Assembly (NCBI GenBank): GCA_024919035.1
Contig: CP103442.1
Span: 372,001-436,000, forward strand
Reading direction: 5' to 3'
DNA from: Methylophilaceae bacterium LSUCC0401
GTDB taxonomy: Bacteria; Pseudomonadota; Gammaproteobacteria; Burkholderiales; Methylophilaceae
DNA: 64,000 nucleotides
Both the position numbers and the translations under genes were made by a program. Shown here in pieces: positions 63,747 to 64,000 of this stretch. The first letter of the stretch is position 1, and each line of letters starts with the position of its first letter. The notes under the pieces were generated by a model that searched no databases, was not told where the DNA came from, and saw nothing but the letters and a program-made list of their open reading frames with translations.

Positions 63747-64000
63747 TTAAGTCCCACAAAAAGTTTTAAATGTTTGTTCAAACTCTATACTTGAAGGTTC
63801 CAGGTAGCGGGAATCTTTGGGTGAACTGAATGGATTTTTGATGACCTCCAGCAGATCATGAAAAGGGTTCATATTGCCTTGTGTGGCCTGTTCAAGACTT
63901 TCTTCAACCAAATGATTTCTCGGGATCACGAGTGGATTGGCGGCATCCATTAGCTGCTGACTGTGCTGTTGTTGATGTTCTGGGATACGCTCATTTCTTT
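63747..64000 (-). CDS. selO: Protein adenylyltransferase SelO, C-terminal part (start outside window)
   Basis: SelO (YdiU) is a pseudokinase that transfers AMP to proteins. The visible part matches the family C-terminus: NPLVIPRNHLVEESLEQATQG, DLLEVIKNPF, and the closing TFCGT, where the cysteine stands in place of the selenocysteine found in animals. The frame is open to the right window edge, so the catalytic kinase-like domain lies beyond it. Confidence 0.92.
   Translation of the reverse strand, partial: RNERIPEHQQQHSQQLMDAANPLVIPRNHLVEESLEQATQGNMNPFHDLLEVIKNPFSSPKDSRYLEPSSIEFEQTFKTFCGT

Overview
The window is an AT-rich bacterial chromosome segment, most likely from a streamlined betaproteobacterium. 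The best guess is Methylophilaceae (OM43 / Methylopumilus type). The reasons are: a DUF2818 gene directly after nuoN; an aceE-aceF-lpd cluster whose Lpd carries an N-terminal lipoyl domain; an RpfE-like gene in front of recJ; tpiA-secG-tRNA-Leu leading into a 14-gene nuo operon; and very tight gene packing. The genus is inferred from layout and protein character, not from any marker search.

Layout. 1-5.3 kb: uvrC end, pgsA, tRNA-Gly/Cys/Leu, recJ, tpiA, secG, tRNA-Leu. 5.3-19.4 kb: the complete complex I operon nuoA-N plus DUF2818. 19.4-27.7 kb: an SDR gene, tRNA-Val, and the translation cluster thrS-infC-rpmI-rplT-pheS-pheT-ihfA-merR, then tRNA-Pro. 27.8-36.2 kb: coaX converging on the pyruvate dehydrogenase genes (lpd, aceF, aceE), then an M17 aminopeptidase and a small zinc-ribbon gene.

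36.4-49.2 kb is accessory DNA at a tRNA-Arg(CCU) gene and is the most interesting part. The host tRNA gene is cut in its anticodon loop. Its first 38 bases lie at 36377-36414. Two copies of the 3' half lie at 47812-47856 and in 49093-49160, and neither has a matching 5' acceptor strand. This is explained by two nested insertions. A 1.3-kb element (47819-49122) came first and restored the tRNA. An 11.4-kb element (36415-47818) then inserted into the 7-bp anticodon loop CTCCTAA and split it again. The larger element encodes a tyrosine integrase and, directly after it, its own tRNA-Arg(CCU), which could replace the one it destroyed. It also has four identical 9-bp integrase-arm candidates, a GGCC-type (HaeIII/NgoPII-like) restriction-modification operon with an extra PD-(D/E)XK nuclease gene, a serine recombinase beside repeated CTGTTAG motifs, a small HUH-type Rep-like protein, a ribbon-helix-helix protein, and an operon joining a Cas4/RecB-like nuclease to a secreted protein with WENSPNN heptad repeats.

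49.2-64 kb returns to chromosome-like genes: a DUF4399 protein, a YqhA-type membrane protein, HtpX, a SOUL protein, small proteins, an O6-alkylguanine transferase, an AlpA-like regulator, a MerP/MerT-like pair without a reductase, and a DUF3108 protein. These are followed by a lipid A / LPS modification block (EptC-like, EptA-like, PAP2), a FadL-type porin, a split YeeE/YedE transporter, cyclopropane fatty acid synthase, and the end of selO. Much of the last 12 kb concerns the cell envelope.
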